From: an uncultured Candidatus Binatia bacterium
Lineage (GTDB): Bacteria; Desulfobacterota; Binatia; Bin18
Assembly (NCBI GenBank): GCA_958296235.1
Contig: OY282457.1
Location: 3,343,338 to 3,407,337, forward strand
Length of the DNA stretch: 64,000 bases
Direction: 5' to 3'
A model generated the notes under the pieces. It did no database searches and was not told the DNA's origin. It saw nothing but the letters and a program-made list of their open reading frames with translations. Both the position numbers and the translations under genes were made by a program. Shown piece by piece: positions 36,832-44,684 of the stretch. Within the stretch, counting starts at the first letter, position 1; every line of letters starts with the position of its first letter.

Positions 36832-38340
36832 TTGTGTGGCGTAGCGATAGCTTCACTGCCAGCCTGTAGCACGGTGGAGCCGAGCAAGAGGTCAATGCCA
36901 CGTCCAACAGCGGCGCCAGTTGTTACCCCTCCCTCCACGCCAGCTCTTGACCCGACGCCTACCGCCAAAACAGTCGGGCTGCTCCTGAACGAGTCGGAGG
37001 CGTTTGACGGCTATACTTTATTTAATAAGCGAAAGACCAAGACGATTCACCTGATTGATAATCAGGGGCGGGTGGTGCACCGGTGGGAGTTGGAGGCCCG
37101 GGCCCTGTTCGCCAGGTTGCTTGAGAATGGCAATCTGCTGACTTTCGTCAGACGCGACCCGGAGCGCAGTGTGCGGGAAGTTGACCCCAACGATGACATC
37201 TTTCCGCCGCGCGGTGTGCGGGAAGTTGACCCCAACGGGGACATCCTTTGGGGCTGTGTTCAGGGCAGTCCGCATCATGACGTCCTTAAAATGCCCAACG
37301 GGAATGTGCTGCTGCTGTCCCGGCAACATAAAACGCCGGAGGAGGTCATCGCCGCCGGCGCCAACCCGGAATTCATCGGCCCTAGTGGCTTGTTCGCGCC
37401 GCATATTGTGGAAGCCCGAATTACCGGGCCGGCAAGCTGCGAAATCGTTTGGGAATGGTCGGCGTGGGATCATCTGATTCAGGACTTTGATTCCAGCAAG
37501 GCCAATTACGGGGTGGTGGCCGAGCATCCGGAGTTGATTGACCTTAATTTCTACCTCTCCGAGTTGCCCGATTCGACAGACCCGTCGGACTGGATACACA
37601 GCAACGGAATCGACTATAACCCGGAATTGGACCAGGTTATGCTATCGCCTAGTAATTTCAGCGAAATGTGGATTATCGACCACAGCACCACCCGGGCAGA
37701 GGCGGCCGGCCCCAGCGGCGGAAAGGGGGGCAAGGGAGGCGACCTGCTGTACCGCTGGGGTAACCCCCGCGCCTATCGCGCCGGGACGCTTGATGACCAG
37801 CAACTCTTCTGGCCGCATAATCCCCAATGGATTCCCCCCGGCCGGCCCGGCGCCGGCAACATCCTCATTTTCAACAATGGCATTAGGGTTTGGGAGCGCC
37901 CCCGCGCTTATTCGTCGGTAGATGAGATTGTTCCGCCGGTGGACGGGGCCAACTACCGGCTGAATCCCGACCGGGCCTATGCGCCGGCAGAACCGGTATG
38001 GACTTATACCGCCGCAACGCCCAGCGACTTTTTCGCCGGTTATATTTCAGGAGCGCAACGGCTTCCCAACGGAAACACGTTGATTTGCGATGGGGTACAC
38101 GGTACGCTTTTCGAGGTAACGCCGACCGGCAAAACGGTTTGGAAATACGTCAACCCGATGACCAGCGACGGCCCGGTGCGTCAAGGCGAGCCGGTGCCGA
38201 CGGAACAACTGAAAAAAATTGGTAGAGTAGCACCGGCTAATCAGGTGTACCGCGCTTACCGGTATGCGCCAGACTACCCTGGTCTGCAAGGGCTGGATTT
38301 GACTCCGGGGGAGCCAATCGAACTTTACGCCACCCCTTGA
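36832..38340 (+). CDS. ASST-family lipoprotein, copy B (5' end shifted out of frame)
   Basis: 502 residues from a TTG at 36832; nearly identical to copy A, with the same lipobox (LPAC), HHDV, HSNGIDY and WPHNPQW motifs. From the TTG only 11 residues precede the lipobox Cys, too short for a signal peptide. The natural start is the leader ATG at 36701, which the 13-C tract puts out of frame by one base. So it is either a phase-OFF gene or a recent frameshift. A C gain or the loss of two would restore about 545 residues. The coding part shows no other damage. Confidence 0.7.
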   Translation: MCGVAIASLPACSTVEPSKRSMPRPTAAPVVTPPSTPALDPTPTAKTVGLLLNESEAFDGYTLFNKRKTKTIHLIDNQGRVVHRWELEARALFARLLENGNLLTFVRRDPERSVREVDPNDDIFPPRGVREVDPNGDILWGCVQGSPHHDVLKMPNGNVLLLSRQHKTPEEVIAAGANPEFIGPSGLFAPHIVEARITGPASCEIVWEWSAWDHLIQDFDSSKANYGVVAEHPELIDLNFYLSELPDSTDPSDWIHSNGIDYNPELDQVMLSPSNFSEMWIIDHSTTRAEAAGPSGGKGGKGGDLLYRWGNPRAYRAGTLDDQQLFWPHNPQWIPPGRPGAGNILIFNNGIRVWERPRAYSSVDEIVPPVDGANYRLNPDRAYAPAEPVWTYTAATPSDFFAGYISGAQRLPNGNTLICDGVHGTLFEVTPTGKTVWKYVNPMTSDGPVRQGEPVPTEQLKKIGRVAPANQVYRAYRYAPDYPGLQGLDLTPGEPIELYATP

Positions 38341-38456
38341 CGGTGTTCGGGGATCCGCTTGAATACACCATTGTGGACCCGGATCACTCTGTAGGAGAGC
38401 ATCGGTATCTGAGCATGGGCCATGCTTCGCACCCAAAATCGCCCGACGCATGCCTC
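38341..38456 (+). pseudogene. BrnT toxin/antitoxin remnant with internal deletion
   Basis: Bases 38341-38432 match the middle of the brnT gene at 42579-42670 (FGDPLEYTIVDPDHSVGEHRY). They then join directly to the last 24 bases of the associated antitoxin (as at 42939). About 270 bases are lost between the two pieces. The fragment begins right at the stop codon of ASST copy B, so it marks two recombination junctions. Confidence 0.75.
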
Positions 38457-38807
38457 AACGCCGCCAAGGCCCCGCTGAGCGCGGCTGCCGGGGAGGTTAT
38501 TGTCGGCTGAATCCCGTGTTGCCCTCGGCCCGGTCATTCCCTACAGTGTTCGTCATGACGCTATCGCCTTCCACACGCGCCACTCCCTCAGATACGACTG
38601 GGGCCACTATCCCTCCGTTGATGGAGCCGCGACCATTGCCTCGTGGCTTGGACGCGGTTGGAGGAACCCAATGACAGCTCAAATCACCGTGTCGGTTGTA
38701 ACGCCGGTTGAATTTCTGGATGGATAAGGCGATGTCGGACGCTAGTGGGGCACAGAATGAATTCTACCTCCCCCGAAAAACTTCATTAAATTCAATAAGT
38801 TACCGCC
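38457..38807. repeat. Repeat R1 plus leader L2 (in frame, tract interrupted)
   Basis: R is a roughly 255-base unit also found at 42957 and, internally deleted, at 40441. One frame of R reads SAESRVALGPV...VTPVEFLDG (38500-38727), but most differences between R1 and R3 in that frame are amino-acid changing, so coding is doubtful. Its stop overlaps the ATG at 38720 of the next gene. L2 has CCTCCCCC instead of a pure C tract and keeps the downstream membrane-protein gene in frame. Confidence 0.75.
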
Positions 38808-40153
38808 ATCCCTTTAGCCCGGTTGGTGTCTTTGGGTACCTGTGTCTGAGTCTGCACGTCTTTTTCTTCAGCTTTCTCATCGCTACCGACCTGGATACCT
38901 TCCGGGCGCTGACCCGGGAAGACTACTGGGTGGAGAATCTCACCGCGGTCTGGTTCCTCCTGGCCGGCTTCCTGCTGTTCGGCACGGCCTGGCGGGAGCC
39001 GAGTCTCTTCCGGCGCGGCGTCTATATCCTGGGCGGTATGGCGATGGTGTTTGTCGCCGGGGAGGAAATCAGTTGGGGGCAGCGCATCTTCGGGTTTGCG
39101 ACGCCCGAATTCCTGCTGCCCTTGAATTATCAGAAAGAATTCAACGTCCACAATCTCAGCGCTCGAGGGCTTGACCTCGTCTACCGGAACGGCGCGTTCC
39201 TACTGTGTCTGGCAACCAGCGCGGCTTTCTTTTTTCGGAAAGACCGGCTTTTGGGGATTCCCTTCCCGTCAATCCTGCTGACGCTGGGCTTTCTGGTGAT
39301 ACTTTCCCATCACTCAGGATCGGGCCTCAGAAATTTATTACACTTTACTGTATTCAAGGAGAGTGGGCTGCTGCTGCTCTTGCTCAGCTTCGCCCTGTTT
39401 TCGCGACAAATCAAATTGGTCATTGCGGTCGTGGCGACCCTGGCCCTCGTTTTTGCTCTCTCCTATGTGAACTACCGTAGTGTGTACGACCGGAGTATCG
39501 CCGGGTGGCCCAAGATACAGGAGACACGGGAGTATCTGTTCGGCCTCGGCTGCCTTTTCTATTCTTTGGAGGTCGCGCTGGCTCAGGGCCGGTTCGCGGC
39601 AATCGCGCCGGCGCCACTCCGCAGCTTGAAACTGCCGGGCAGACGGATTCTCTTCTGGCTGCTGACCTGCTCCCTGGTCATTGCCGGCAGTATCGGGTTG
39701 ATGTTTTTTCAGTATTTCAACGCTATGGCCAAAACTGCCGCCATTGAGGAGGCATACCGGTCCATCACGGCAGGCAAGCCAGTCGTCCGCTCCAGTTTTG
39801 ACGTCTATCTCACCGAGAACGAGTTGACCTACGTCAAGGAGCCATGCGCTCCGGCGGATACAGAGCTCCCCTTCTTTTTGCACCTCATCCCCGCCGCCGC
39901 CAATGACCTGCCCGCCGCCCGCAAGCAGTACGGTTTCGACAACCTTGACTTTCACTTTGACAGGGACAATGGCGGGCGCTTTGGCGGGAAATGTCTGGTG
40001 AGCAGGCCACTCCCGGATTACCAGATCACCAGTATTCGGACCGGCCAGTTCATACCAGGCGAAGACCCGATATGGCAGGTTGAGTTCCCCGTTGGCGCGG
40101 GCCGGGGCAAGGCCGCTGCCCGGTCCGCGTCGGGCCGGGCACCCGGTCGCTGA
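38720..40153 (+). CDS. Polytopic membrane protein M1 with C-terminal soluble domain
   Basis: 477 residues from ATG 38720 (MDKAMSDASG). Eight to nine transmembrane helices span about 40-340. Between helices 3 and 4 lies the strongly conserved EEISWGQRIFGFATPEF followed by KEFNVHN. After the last helix comes a soluble domain with YVKEPCAPADTELPFFLH, FDNLDFHFDRDN, GKCLV and RTGQFIPGEDPIWQVEF; two conserved Cys may pair. I do not recognise a named family. Two paralogues follow (40866, 43226). The first 20 residues come from the shared leader, which is unrelated to the membrane part. Confidence 0.75.
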   Translation: MDKAMSDASGAQNEFYLPRKTSLNSISYRHPFSPVGVFGYLCLSLHVFFFSFLIATDLDTFRALTREDYWVENLTAVWFLLAGFLLFGTAWREPSLFRRGVYILGGMAMVFVAGEEISWGQRIFGFATPEFLLPLNYQKEFNVHNLSARGLDLVYRNGAFLLCLATSAAFFFRKDRLLGIPFPSILLTLGFLVILSHHSGSGLRNLLHFTVFKESGLLLLLLSFALFSRQIKLVIAVVATLALVFALSYVNYRSVYDRSIAGWPKIQETREYLFGLGCLFYSLEVALAQGRFAAIAPAPLRSLKLPGRRILFWLLTCSLVIAGSIGLMFFQYFNAMAKTAAIEEAYRSITAGKPVVRSSFDVYLTENELTYVKEPCAPADTELPFFLHLIPAAANDLPAARKQYGFDNLDFHFDRDNGGRFGGKCLVSRPLPDYQITSIRTGQFIPGEDPIWQVEFPVGAGRGKAAARSASGRAPGR

Positions 40154-40190
40154 TTGCCTCCGGGGTGGGAGTGCGGTAGGATTTCTGGCC

Positions 40191-40661
40191 ATGAGCGAAG
40201 CCCTCGCCTTCGACAGTCATCAATTCGTCAAGCACCTGACGGACAGCGGCTTCACCGAGGAACAGGCGGAGGCCCTGGCGACGGAGCAGGTTGCCCTGCT
40301 CACCAGCAATCTGGCGACCAAGGCCGAGCTTGCCCTTGTACAGCGGGAGATTGAAGCCCTGCGGCAGGAAACCAAGGCCGAGCTTGCCCTCGTGCAGCGG
40401 GAGATTGAAGCCTTGCGGCAGGAGACCAAGGCCGCTATTGAACGCCGCCAAGGCACCGCTGAGCGCGGCTGCCGGGGAGGTTATTTTCGGCTGAATCCCG
40501 TGTTGCCCTCGGTATGGTCATTCCCTACAGTGTTCGTCATGACGCTAGCGCCTTCCACACGCGCCACTCCCTCAGATACGACTGGGGCCACCATCCGACA
40601 CGAACGTCATTGTCTTCGCGGCGTGCCGGTCGTAACGCCGGCTGAGTTTCTGGATGGATAA
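40191..40661 (+). CDS. Coiled-coil protein C1, C-terminus replaced by repeat R
   Basis: 156 residues. The first 83 residues (SHQFVKHLTDSGFTEEQAEALA, then EIEALRQETKAEL repeats) are identical to protein C2 at 44685, a DUF1640/CCDC90-like coiled coil. At about 40440 the match stops and the frame runs through repeat R2 to EFLDG, so the C-terminal membrane helix of C2 (LLKWLFGALIAQGGL) is lost. It ends overlapping the M2 leader start. It is probably a broken gene; the fused tail is arginine-rich and unlike any domain I know. Confidence 0.65.
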   Translation: MSEALAFDSHQFVKHLTDSGFTEEQAEALATEQVALLTSNLATKAELALVQREIEALRQETKAELALVQREIEALRQETKAAIERRQGTAERGCRGGYFRLNPVLPSVWSFPTVFVMTLAPSTRATPSDTTGATIRHERHCLRGVPVVTPAEFLDG

Positions 40662-40742
40662 GGCCATGTCGGACGCTAGTGGAGCACGACATGAATTCTA
40701 CCCCCCCCCCGAAAAACTTCATTAAATTCAGTAAGTTACCGC
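40441..40742. repeat. Repeat R2 (internally deleted) plus leader L3 with 10-C tract
   Basis: R2 lacks about 85 bases present in R1 and R3, replaced by ACACGAACGTCATTGTCTTC. The leader holds 10 C at 40701-40710. From ATG 40654 the frame hits TAA just after the tract; 11 C, as in the copy at 43219, would join it to the M2 coding frame. Confidence 0.75.
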
Positions 40743-40865
40743 TATCCCTTTAGCCCGGTTAGTGTCTTTGGGTACCTGTGTCTGTGTCTGCACGTCTTTT
40801 TCTTCAGCTTTCTCATCGCTACCGACCTGGATACCTTCCAGGCGCTGACCCGGGAAGACTCCTGG

Positions 40866-42101
40866 GTGGAGAATCTCACCGTGGTCTGGTTTCTCCTGGC
40901 GGGCCTCTTGCTGTTCGGCACGGCCCTGGTGGAGCGGAGCTTCTTCCGGCGCTACGTCTATATTCTCGGCGGTCTGGCGATGGTGTTTGCCGCTGGTGAA
41001 GAAATCAGTTGGGGGCAGCGCCTCTTCGGGTTTGCGACGCCCGATTTCTTGATGCCCTTGAATGAATCGAAAGAATTCAATGTCCACAATATCTCCAATG
41101 ATATGTTTGGCATTATCTACTTGAATGGCACGCTGCTCCTGTGTATGGCAACCAGCGCAGCTTTCTTTTGCCAGAAAGACCGGCTCTTCGGGATTCCGTT
41201 GCCGTCAATCCTGCTGATGCTGGGCTTTCTGCTAATACTTTCCTATATATCAGGAGCAAACCTCGAAGGACTCTCAGGAGCGAACCTCAGAGAATACGCA
41301 AAGAGTATCAGAAGAGCCTTCGGATTTATTGTCGTTGATGGGGAGGATGGGTTGCTACTGCTCTTTCTCCTCTTCGCCTTGTTTTCAAGGCACGTCAAAT
41401 TGATCATTGCTTCCGCGGCTACTCTGGCGCTCGTTTGGGCTCTCACATACGTGAACTACCATGGTAGCGTCAGTATTGGAGTCCCGCCTGTCCTGCGTGG
41501 AAGCCTGTTCGAGGTGCGCGAGTATCTGTTCGGCCTCGGCTGCCTTTTCTATTCTTTGGAGGTCGCGCTGGCTCAGGGCCGGTTCACAGCAATCTCACGG
41601 ACATTCACCAGCCTGAAACTGCGGGGCAGACGGATTCCCTTCTGGCTGCTGACCTGCTCTCTGGTCAGTGCCGGCAGTATCGGGTTGATGGTTTTTCAGT
41701 ATTTCAACGCTATGGCCAAAACTGCCGCCATTGAAGAGGCATATGAGGAGGCATACCGGTCCATCACAGCCGGCGAGCCGGTCGTCCGCGCCAGTTTTGA
41801 CGTCTATCTCATCGAGAACGAGTTGGCCTACGTCAAGGAGCCCTGCGCTCCGGCGGATACAGAGCCCCACTTCTTTTTGCACCTCATCCCCGCCGCCGCC
41901 AATGACCTGCCCGCCGCCCGCAAGCGGTACGGTTTCGACAACCTTGACTTTCACTTTGACTGGGACAATGGCGGGCGCTTTGGCGGGAAATGTCTGGTGA
42001 CCAAGCCACTCCCGGATTACCAGATCACCAGTATTCGGACCGGCCAGTACATACCAGGCGAAGACCCGATATGGATAGGGACGTTCACGATGAACAGGTA
42101 G
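40866..42101 (+). CDS. Polytopic membrane protein M2 (5' end shifted out of frame)
   Basis: 411 residues from GTG 40866, paralogous to M1 and M3: EEISWGQRLFGFATPDF, KEFNVHNIS, about eight transmembrane helices, then YVKEPCAPADTEPHFFLH and RTGQYIPGEDPIW. The first transmembrane helix and leader are encoded upstream in the same frame (to 40710) but are cut off from the leader ATG at 40654 by the 10-C tract. With one more C the product would be about 482 residues. Unlike M1 and M3 it ends TFTMNR and is followed by a DUF2182 fragment, not by the coiled-coil gene. It contains an extra ANLEGLSGANLREYAK segment shared with M3. Confidence 0.68.
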   Translation: MENLTVVWFLLAGLLLFGTALVERSFFRRYVYILGGLAMVFAAGEEISWGQRLFGFATPDFLMPLNESKEFNVHNISNDMFGIIYLNGTLLLCMATSAAFFCQKDRLFGIPLPSILLMLGFLLILSYISGANLEGLSGANLREYAKSIRRAFGFIVVDGEDGLLLLFLLFALFSRHVKLIIASAATLALVWALTYVNYHGSVSIGVPPVLRGSLFEVREYLFGLGCLFYSLEVALAQGRFTAISRTFTSLKLRGRRIPFWLLTCSLVSAGSIGLMVFQYFNAMAKTAAIEEAYEEAYRSITAGEPVVRASFDVYLIENELAYVKEPCAPADTEPHFFLHLIPAAANDLPAARKRYGFDNLDFHFDWDNGGRFGGKCLVTKPLPDYQITSIRTGQYIPGEDPIWIGTFTMNR

Positions 42102-42183
42102 ATGAGGCCGCCGGCCATCAGTGGGCCGCGGAAGCTCTGCTCGAATACCTGAAACAGCATCCAGAGGGCTGCGCCCCGAAGCC

Positions 42184-42633
42184 ATGAGCCGTGAATCTCT
42201 CTTCCTCCTCTGCCCGCTTATCGGCCTCTCGGTCCTGGCCTGGATTGTGACGGCGCAGCATATGGGCGGGGCGGGGTCTGCGTTGGTGATGGGCAGCATG
42301 ACAATGGGGCTGCCCTTCTCTGTGACGAATATGTTGCTGTATATCGCCCTGTGGGGCGTCATGATGGTGGCCATGATGTTTCCTGCCATCGTCCCTGTGG
42401 CTGGCATATTCGCCACTATGGCCAGACAAAAACAAGCCCGGCAGGCACGCGAGCACGCCGCCGCGTTGCGTTTTGGCCGCCGGTTTGACAAATTGGAGTC
42501 TGTATGGAGTTCGAGTGGAATCCGGATAAGGAGCGGTCGAATGTCGAGAAGCACGGCGTCGATTTCGCAGAAGCATCTACGGTGTTCGGGGATCCGCTCG
42601 AATACACCATTGTGGACCCGGATCACTCTGTAG
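42184..42633 (+). pseudogene. Truncated DUF2182 membrane protein
   Basis: The first 85 or so codons (MSRESLFLLCPLIGLSVLAW to ATMARQKQA) are identical at DNA level to the intact gene at 45338. Identity ends abruptly at base 42439, after which the frame runs out of phase through the brnT gene. The remaining two thirds, including the later membrane helices, are missing. The upstream 80 bases are also identical to those before 45338. Confidence 0.8.
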
Positions 42634-42779
42634 GAGAGCATCGGTATCTGAGCATGGGCAATTCTTCGCACAACCGCCTGCTTGTCGTGTCCTATACTGA
42701 ACGGGATGAACACGTCCGCATCATTAGCGCCCGAGTGGCGTCACAACACGAACGGAGGCAGTATGAGTCAGGGCAGTAA
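42504..42779 (+). CDS. brnT: BrnT-family (DUF497) ribonuclease toxin
   Basis: 91 residues. MEFEWNPDKERSNVEKHGVDFAEA, VFGDPLEYTIVDPDHS and RIISARVASQHERRQYE match the DUF497/BrnT fold, an RelE-like ribonuclease. It is inserted within the truncated DUF2182 gene. The downstream antitoxin start overlaps the end of brnT by 17 bases, an arrangement usual for BrnTA. Confidence 0.9.
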   Translation: MEFEWNPDKERSNVEKHGVDFAEASTVFGDPLEYTIVDPDHSVGEHRYLSMGNSSHNRLLVVSYTERDEHVRIISARVASQHERRQYESGQ

Positions 42780-42984
42780 ACAGGACCCAGTGCGCGAGGA
42801 GTACGACTTCTCCGGCGGCGTTCGCGGCAAGCATTACGAGTCCTACCGCCGGGGCACGAATGTAGTTCTTCTGGAGCCTGACGTGGCTGAGGTTTTCAAG
42901 GATTCGGCTACAGTCAACTCGGCGCTGAGGGCGCTGGCCAAAATCGCCCGAGCGCATGCCTCAACGCCGCCAACGCACCGCTGA
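42763..42984 (+). CDS. Antitoxin-like protein of the BrnT module
   Basis: 73 residues. REEYDFSGGVRGKHYESYRRGTNVVLLEPDVAEVF is the typical small partner encoded after DUF497 toxins. GGAGG lies seven bases before ATG 42763. The last 11 residues (HASTPPTHR region) run into repeat R3, so the C-terminal end may have been altered by the same recombination that made the remnant at 38341. Confidence 0.8.
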   Translation: MSQGSKQDPVREEYDFSGGVRGKHYESYRRGTNVVLLEPDVAEVFKDSATVNSALRALAKIARAHASTPPTHR

Positions 42985-43316
42985 GCGCGGCTGCCGGGGA
43001 GGTTATTGTCGGCTGAATCCCGTGTTGCCCTCGGCCCGGTCAGCCCCTACAGTGTTCGCCATGACGCTAGCGCCTTCCACGCGCGCCACTACCTCGGATA
43101 CCACTGGGGCCACCATCCTTCCGTTGATGGAGCCGCGACCATTGCCTCGTGGCTTGGACGCGGTTGGAGGAACCAAATGACAGCTCAAATCACCGTGCCG
43201 GTCGTAACGCCGGTTGAGTTTCTGGATGGATAAGGCCATGTCGGGCGCTAGTGGAGCACGGCATGAATTCTACCCCCCCCCCCGAAAAACTTCATTAAAT
43301 TCAGTAAGTTACCGCC
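42957..43316. repeat. Repeat R3 plus leader L4 with 11-C tract (in frame)
   Basis: Full-length R unit, about 90 percent identical to R1, followed by the leader with 11 C (43273-43283). The frame from ATG 43226 reads HEFYPPPRKTSLNS through the tract into the membrane protein M3, so this copy is ON. The R frame ending EFLDG stops within the ATG overlap (43226-43233). Confidence 0.75.
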
Positions 43317-44647
43317 ACCCCTTTAGCCCGGTTGGTGTCTTTGGATACCTGTGTCTGAGTCTGCACGTCCTTTTCTTTAGCTCTCTCCTCGTTGCCGCCC
43401 CGTGGATATTCCATGTGCTGACCCGGGAAGACTCCTGGGTGGAGAATCTCACCGTGGTCTGGTTCCTCCTGGCCGGCTTCCTGCTGTTCGGCACGGCCTG
43501 GCGGGAGCCGAGTCTCTTCCGGCGCGGCGTCTATATCCTGGGCGGTATGGCGATGGTGTTTGTCGCCGGGGAGGAAATCAGTTGGGGGCAGCGCCTCTTC
43601 GGGTTTGCGACGCCCGATTTCTTGATGCCCTTGAATGAGCAGAAAGAATTCAACGTCCACAATATCGCCAATAAATCGTTCGACATTATCTGGTTGAATG
43701 GCACGCTGCTCCTGTGCATGGCAACCAGCGCGGCTTTCTTTTGCCGGAAAGACCGGCTTTTCGGGATTCCGCTGCCGTCAATCCTGCTGATGCTGGGCTT
43801 TCTGATAGTACTTTCCTATGAATCAGGAGCGGACCTCAAAGAACTTTCAGGAGCGAACTTCAGAGAATACTTAATGAGCGTCAAAAGATCCTTCGGACTT
43901 ATCGTGATTGAGGAGAAGGGGTTGCTGCTGCTCTTTCTCCTCTTCGCCTTGTTTTCGGGGCACGTCAAATTGATCGTTGCTTCCGCGGCAACTCTGGCGC
44001 TCGTTTTGGCTCTCACATATGGGAACTATCATGGGAACTATCATAGTAACGTCAATTCTAGAGGCGTGTACGAGGTGCGCGAGTATCTGTTCGGCCTCGG
44101 CTGCCTTTTCTATTCCTTGGAGCTCACGCTGGCTCAGGGCCGGTTCGCGGCAATCTCACGGACATTCAGCGGCCTGAAACTGCCGGGCAGACGGATTCTC
44201 TTCTGGCTGATGACCTGCTCTCTGGTCATTGCCGGCAGTATCGGGTTGATGGTTTTTCAGTATTTCAACAACATGGCCAAAACTGCCGCCTTTGACGTCT
44301 ATCTCACCGAGAACGAGTTGACCTACGTCAAGGAGCCATGCGCTCCGGCGGATACAGAGCTCCCCTTCTTTTTGCACCTCATCCCCGCCGCCGCCAATGA
44401 CCTGCCCGCCGCCCGCAAGCAGTACGGTTTCGACAACCTTGACTTTCACTTTGACAGGAACAATGGCGGGCGCTTCGGCGGGAAATGTCTGGTGAGCAGA
44501 CCACTCCCGGATTACACGATCACCAGTATTCGGACCGGCCAGTTCATACCAGGGGAAGACCCGATATGGCAGGTTGAGTTCCCCGTTGGCGCGGGCCGGG
44601 GCAAGGCCGCTGCCCGGTCCGCGTTGGGCCGGGCGTCCGGTCGCTGA
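43226..44647 (+). CDS. Polytopic membrane protein M3 with C-terminal soluble domain
   Basis: 473 residues, third paralogue of the M family. The order is leader-derived N-terminus with three consecutive Pro from the C tract, eight to nine transmembrane helices, EEISWGQRLFGFATPDF, KEFNVHNIA, and the soluble C-terminal domain with VKEPCAPADTELPFFLH and GEDPIWQVEF. Relative to M1 it lacks about 25 residues between the last helix and the soluble domain (the EEAYRSITAGKPVVRSS region). It carries the same Arg/Ala-rich tail as M1. The coiled-coil gene C2 follows 37 bases later. Confidence 0.75.
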   Translation: MDKAMSGASGARHEFYPPPRKTSLNSVSYRHPFSPVGVFGYLCLSLHVLFFSSLLVAAPWIFHVLTREDSWVENLTVVWFLLAGFLLFGTAWREPSLFRRGVYILGGMAMVFVAGEEISWGQRLFGFATPDFLMPLNEQKEFNVHNIANKSFDIIWLNGTLLLCMATSAAFFCRKDRLFGIPLPSILLMLGFLIVLSYESGADLKELSGANFREYLMSVKRSFGLIVIEEKGLLLLFLLFALFSGHVKLIVASAATLALVLALTYGNYHGNYHSNVNSRGVYEVREYLFGLGCLFYSLELTLAQGRFAAISRTFSGLKLPGRRILFWLMTCSLVIAGSIGLMVFQYFNNMAKTAAFDVYLTENELTYVKEPCAPADTELPFFLHLIPAAANDLPAARKQYGFDNLDFHFDRNNGGRFGGKCLVSRPLPDYTITSIRTGQFIPGEDPIWQVEFPVGAGRGKAAARSALGRASGR

Positions 44648-44684
44648 TTGCCTCCGGGGCGGGAGTGCGGTAGAATTTCTGGCC

